A stretch of 8,983 nt of DNA. It comes from an uncultured Bacteroidales bacterium (GTDB lineage: Bacteria > Bacteroidota > Bacteroidia > Bacteroidales > WCHB1-69). This document shows positions 6,190-8,983 of this stretch, in pieces; within the stretch, counting starts at the first letter, position 1; every line of letters starts with the position of its first letter. The translations under genes were made by a program, and so were the position numbers. The stretch lies in contig CAKUVI010000015.1 in NCBI GenBank assembly GCA_934699095.1, positions 1 to 8,983 on the forward strand, written 5' to 3'. The notes under the pieces are model-generated. The model saw only the letters and a program-made list of their open reading frames with translations. It had not been told where the DNA came from and did no database searches.

Positions 6190-8682
6190 ATGCGAACATT
6201 CTTTGCTGATGTCATATTGCCATTGCCACTCGAGACGAGTTTCACATATCGGGTGCCCCAGGAGTTGAACGACCGTGTTAAGTTTGGCGTCCGAGTGATA
6301 GTGCCGTTTGGCCGGAACAAACTCTATTCGGCAATTGTTGAGCGGGTTCATGAGACCCCGCCACAACAGGTTACGGCAAAGTATATTCTGGATGTGATTG
6401 ACGACTCACAGGTGGTGTCGGAGCAACAATACTCTCTCTGGAAATGGATTTCCCAGTACTATATGTGCAATATGGGTGATGTGATGGCCGCATCCCTCCC
6501 TTCCGCACTTCGTCTCGCAGGAGAAACAAGGGTGATGATTCACCCGTCGTTCGACGGCGATGTGTCGGTGCTTACCCCACACGAGCTTAATGTGGTGGAA
6601 CTTCTTGTAAACAAGGAGAATATGTCGGTTAGCGAGGTTGCAAAGCGCTTGCAGGTGGCAAAAATAATGCCCATAATCAAATCTTTGGTTGACAAAAAGA
6701 TCGTGATTACCGATGAGGAGATAAAAAATCCTTACCGTCCCAAAAAGGAGACTGTCATATCCCTTGCGGAACCATTCAATAATGAGGCGCGATTTATGGA
6801 ATTGCTCGACAGTCTCGGCACAAAATCACAGATGTCGTCGCAATGCGACACCCTCCTCGCCTTTATGATGGCCACAAGAAGAAATAACCGTTACGATTTC
6901 AGCGCAACAATTCCCAAAAGTCTTCTTACGAAAAATGAGAATGTGAGCCAGAGTTCACTGAATACACTTCTGAAGAAGGGAATCCTAAAAAGCCAGGAGC
7001 GGATAGTGTCACGTTTGGCCGAATATTCACCGTCTGCAAAGGCGGAAATACTGTTGTCGGATCCGCAACAGAAGGCTTTCGATGCCATAAATGATAAATT
7101 TCATGACACTGATGTGGTTCTGTTGCACGGGGTCACTGGAAGTGGCAAGACTGAGATATACATCAAACTTATCGAGGAAGAGTTGAAAAAGGGTAGGCAA
7201 GTGCTCTATCTTCTGCCTGAAATAGCACTTACATCACAGATAGTGAACCGTTTACGAAAATATTTCGGGGACGATGTGGGAGTGTATCATTCCCGCTTCA
7301 ATGAATATGAGCGTGTGGAGATTTGGAACCGCGTGCTGAATGCGAGTGATGAACACAGCGACTCCAAATACAGGCTGATATTAGGAGCCCGCTCAGCCTT
7401 GCTGCTTCCGTTCACCAACCTTGGACTTGTGATTGTGGATGAAGAGCACGACGGCTCTTACAAGCAGGTTGACCCGTCACCTCGTTACAATGCGCGTGAT
7501 GCCGCGGTGGTGCTTGCAAAACTGCATCACGCCAAAACCCTTCTTGGCACCGCGACCCCATCTCTTGAAAGCTATTACAATGCCACACACGGCAAATACG
7601 GCTTGGTGCAGCTGATGCAGAGATACGCCGACAGCAAGCTGCCTGATATTTACACCGTGAATATGACTTTGGCCACAAAGCGTAAGGAAGTGCAGGGGCT
7701 TTTCTCCAACTTCTTGTTAGAAAAAATGGCTGAGGCGTTGGACAAGAAGGAGCAGATTATACTTTTCCAGAACCGCCGCGGCTATTCTGTACGCATGATC
7801 TGTCACAGCTGTGAGTCGATGCCCACCTGCAAATATTGCGATGTTACCCTCACATACCATAAAAAAACCAACCTGCTGAAGTGCCACTATTGCGGCTATG
7901 CCATTGAGGTGCCACACGAATGCCCATCATGCCATAGCAAGGATATTGAAATGGTAGGCTTTGGCACAGAACAGGTTGAAGACACACTACAGGCGTTTTT
8001 CCCCAATGCCTCAATTGCCCGGATGGATTTCGACACCACCCGCTCGAAGAATTCGTATCAACAGATAATATCTGATTTTGAAGAGCATAAAACCGATATC
8101 CTAGTCGGTACTCAGATGGTGACCAAAGGTCTGGATTTCGACAGGGTCAGTGTTGTAGGCATCCTGAATGCCGACTCGCTGCTCTCTTTTCCCGACTTTC
8201 GCGCTTTTGAGAAAGCCTTTCAACTGTTCTCTCAGGTGAGCGGGCGCGCCGGCAGAAAAGAACTTCCCGGCAAGGTGGTGATCCAAACCTTCCAGCCGCA
8301 CCATCCGGCTCTCAAGTTCGTGGAATCCAACGACTACGGCGCAATGTATGCCAGCCAAATAGAGGAACGCAGAAAATTCGGGCAGCCTCCGGTGACGCGC
8401 ATGATAAAAGTTACGCTTAAGCATCCCGATGAAGAACTCCTTAACCAAGCCGCCGCAGAACTCCAAACACCGCTTCGCAACAGCTTCCCAGGCATGGTCA
8501 CCGGTCCGGCTACACCTTTGGTGGCGCGGGTGCAAAACTTCTATCTCGTCGATTTCTGGATTAAAATAGCCAAAGACAACAGCTCGAATTCAAAGAAACA
8601 GCAACTTTCAGCAATTCTCCATCAGTTCAAGACCGACAACAGGTACAAACAGGTACGTTGCGTCATCAATGTTGATCCTTGA
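6190..8682 (+). CDS. priA: Primosomal protein N', replication-restart helicase PriA
   Basis: PriA recognises stalled or repaired replication forks and reloads the replicative helicase in the cytoplasm. The 830-residue product opens with the 3'-end-binding domain (FADVILPLPLETSFTYRVP, 5-23), then a winged-helix region. The superfamily 2 helicase core carries Walker A GVTGSGKT (314-321), the Walker B box DEEH (417-420), GTATPSLES (453-461), VGTQMVTKGLDF (639-650) and QVSGRAGR (682-689). Eight cysteines at 538, 541, 547, 550, 565, 568, 578 and 581 form the two zinc sites inserted in the core, with the spacing seen in E. coli PriA. A C-terminal domain fills about 710-830. At 830 residues it is about 100 longer than the E. 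coli enzyme, mostly between residues 120 and 290, as in other Bacteroidetes. The start follows the upstream stop by 9 bp. All catalytic motifs are intact. Confidence 0.98.
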   Translation: MRTFFADVILPLPLETSFTYRVPQELNDRVKFGVRVIVPFGRNKLYSAIVERVHETPPQQVTAKYILDVIDDSQVVSEQQYSLWKWISQYYMCNMGDVMAASLPSALRLAGETRVMIHPSFDGDVSVLTPHELNVVELLVNKENMSVSEVAKRLQVAKIMPIIKSLVDKKIVITDEEIKNPYRPKKETVISLAEPFNNEARFMELLDSLGTKSQMSSQCDTLLAFMMATRRNNRYDFSATIPKSLLTKNENVSQSSLNTLLKKGILKSQERIVSRLAEYSPSAKAEILLSDPQQKAFDAINDKFHDTDVVLLHGVTGSGKTEIYIKLIEEELKKGRQVLYLLPEIALTSQIVNRLRKYFGDDVGVYHSRFNEYERVEIWNRVLNASDEHSDSKYRLILGARSALLLPFTNLGLVIVDEEHDGSYKQVDPSPRYNARDAAVVLAKLHHAKTLLGTATPSLESYYNATHGKYGLVQLMQRYADSKLPDIYTVNMTLATKRKEVQGLFSNFLLEKMAEALDKKEQIILFQNRRGYSVRMICHSCESMPTCKYCDVTLTYHKKTNLLKCHYCGYAIEVPHECPSCHSKDIEMVGFGTEQVEDTLQAFFPNASIARMDFDTTRSKNSYQQIISDFEEHKTDILVGTQMVTKGLDFDRVSVVGILNADSLLSFPDFRAFEKAFQLFSQVSGRAGRKELPGKVVIQTFQPHHPALKFVESNDYGAMYASQIEERRKFGQPPVTRMIKVTLKHPDEELLNQAAAELQTPLRNSFPGMVTGPATPLVARVQNFYLVDFWIKIAKDNSSNSKKQQLSAILHQFKTDNRYKQVRCVINVDP

Positions 8683-8806
8683 TGGTGTTTAAATACACCG
8701 CGACGATGACATTGTCATCCATTGACACACAACCTGTCGTGGCAGGTGCGCATGTTGCATACCAACGTGTATGTCAACCGATTGCAGGAAATATGCAGGT
8801 TGCCGT
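8683..8806. other. Non-coding spacer with small hairpins after priA
   Basis: No credible gene is seen here. Several short inverted repeats follow the priA stop: ggtgt/acacc (8684-8699, 6-base loop), gatgac/gtcatc (8705-8719, 3-base loop), acctg/caggt (8732-8747) and caacc/ggttg (8775-8802). None is followed by a T-run, so no standard terminator for priA can be named. The first hairpin lies nearest the stop and is the best, though weak, candidate. An antisense frame across this region is open but looks like a chance product of repeat DNA. Confidence 0.5.
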
Positions 8807-8836
8807 TGTAGGGGCGAATGATTATTCGCCCCTACA
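8807..8836. repeat. Long palindrome with GTAGGGGCGAAT arms (dispersed-repeat type)
   Basis: The arm gtaggggcgaat (8808-8819) is followed by a 4-base gatt loop and its exact complement attcgcccctac (8824-8835). The T at 8807 and A at 8836 add a thirteenth pair, and ccgt/acgg (8803-8806 with 8840-8843) can pair further out. Palindromes of this kind are familiar as interspersed intergenic repeats in Bacteroidales and some cyanobacterial genomes and resemble REP elements. It lacks a T-tract but, as a strong hairpin 124 bases after the priA stop, could still end or stabilise the transcript. Confidence 0.85.
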
Positions 8837-8887
8837 TTGACGGAAACCGTGCCGGAAAACATAACCCCCGAACCATTGTCGCCCGTG

Positions 8888-8983
8888 GAGACGCAAAAAA
8901 TGTAGAGACGCAAAAAATGTAGAGACGCAAAAAATGTAGAGACGCAAAAAATGTAGAGACGCAAAAAATGTAGAGACGCAAAA
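8888..8983. repeat. 17-bp tandem repeat array, continues past window end
   Basis: The unit gagacgcaaaaaatgta is repeated exactly at 8888, 8905, 8922, 8939 and 8956, followed by an 11-base partial copy at 8973-8983 that is cut by the window edge. All five full units are identical, including the six-A run, so the array is homogenised or young. The core gtagagacgcaaaa is also one arm of a palindromic intergenic repeat common in Bacteroidales. Here only that arm is seen, multiplied in one direction. No gene or CRISPR-like spacer separates the units. Confidence 0.97.

Noticed and set aside
8101..8535. 144-residue antisense open frame inside priA
   Set aside because: It overlaps the conserved helicase motifs of priA and shows no recognisable domain.
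8689..8964. 91-residue minus-strand open frame after priA
   Set aside because: Its first half is only a translation of the 17-bp tandem array and the rest runs through hairpins; there is no family resemblance and no promoter box in front.
8888..8983. CRISPR array
   Set aside because: The 17-bp units follow each other directly with no unique spacers and no cas gene is present.
81..8983. Shared origin of the gagacgg terminator arm and the gagacgc tandem units at the two window ends
   Set aside because: Only six to seven bases plus A-runs are shared and the contexts differ, so chance is the simpler explanation.

Overview
The window reads as a chromosomal segment from a member of the Bacteroidota, most likely order Bacteroidales. 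This rests on three things. One cell-surface protein carries a type IX secretion (T9SS) type-B C-terminal sorting domain. Matches to the Bacteroidetes -7 promoter box (TAnnTTTG) stand where Shine-Dalgarno promoters and sites would be expected. The GluRS, nucleoside phosphorylase and PriA sequences have a Bacteroidales flavour. Genus or species cannot be fixed from the sequence alone. All five complete genes lie on the + strand and look intact, with no frameshifts and no sign of phage, IS or CRISPR.

Layout. Positions 1-58 are the last codons of an upstream gene, closed by a strong intrinsic terminator. Positions 59-292 are a spacer dominated by a 42-bp tandem duplication that copied the terminator T-tract, followed by CCGTC-rich palindromes and imperfect repeats. 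gltX (glutamyl-tRNA synthetase) follows at 293-1813. A large secreted choice-of-anchor L / PKD / T9SS protein follows 23 bp later (1837-4092). An 88-bp gap holds a hairpin and two adjacent TAATTTTG boxes. It leads into a tightly spaced run: a nucleoside (probably uridine) phosphorylase (4181-5047), an exported type-1 periplasmic-binding-fold protein (5068-6180) and priA, the replication-restart helicase (6190-8682), with gaps of 20 and 9 bp. Positions 8683-8983 are non-coding. They hold small hairpins, a near-perfect GTAGGGGCGAAT palindrome of dispersed-repeat type, and a 17-bp tandem array that runs off the window.

How the genes fit together. gltX (translation), the phosphorylase (pyrimidine salvage) and priA (replication restart) are housekeeping genes with no direct shared pathway. 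Their adjacency probably reflects co-transcription rather than a common function. The two exported proteins are the less understood genes: an adhesin-like T9SS cargo, and an orphan binding-fold protein without transporter genes nearby. I see no convincing new multi-gene system. The most unusual material is the repeat DNA in the two flanking spacers.
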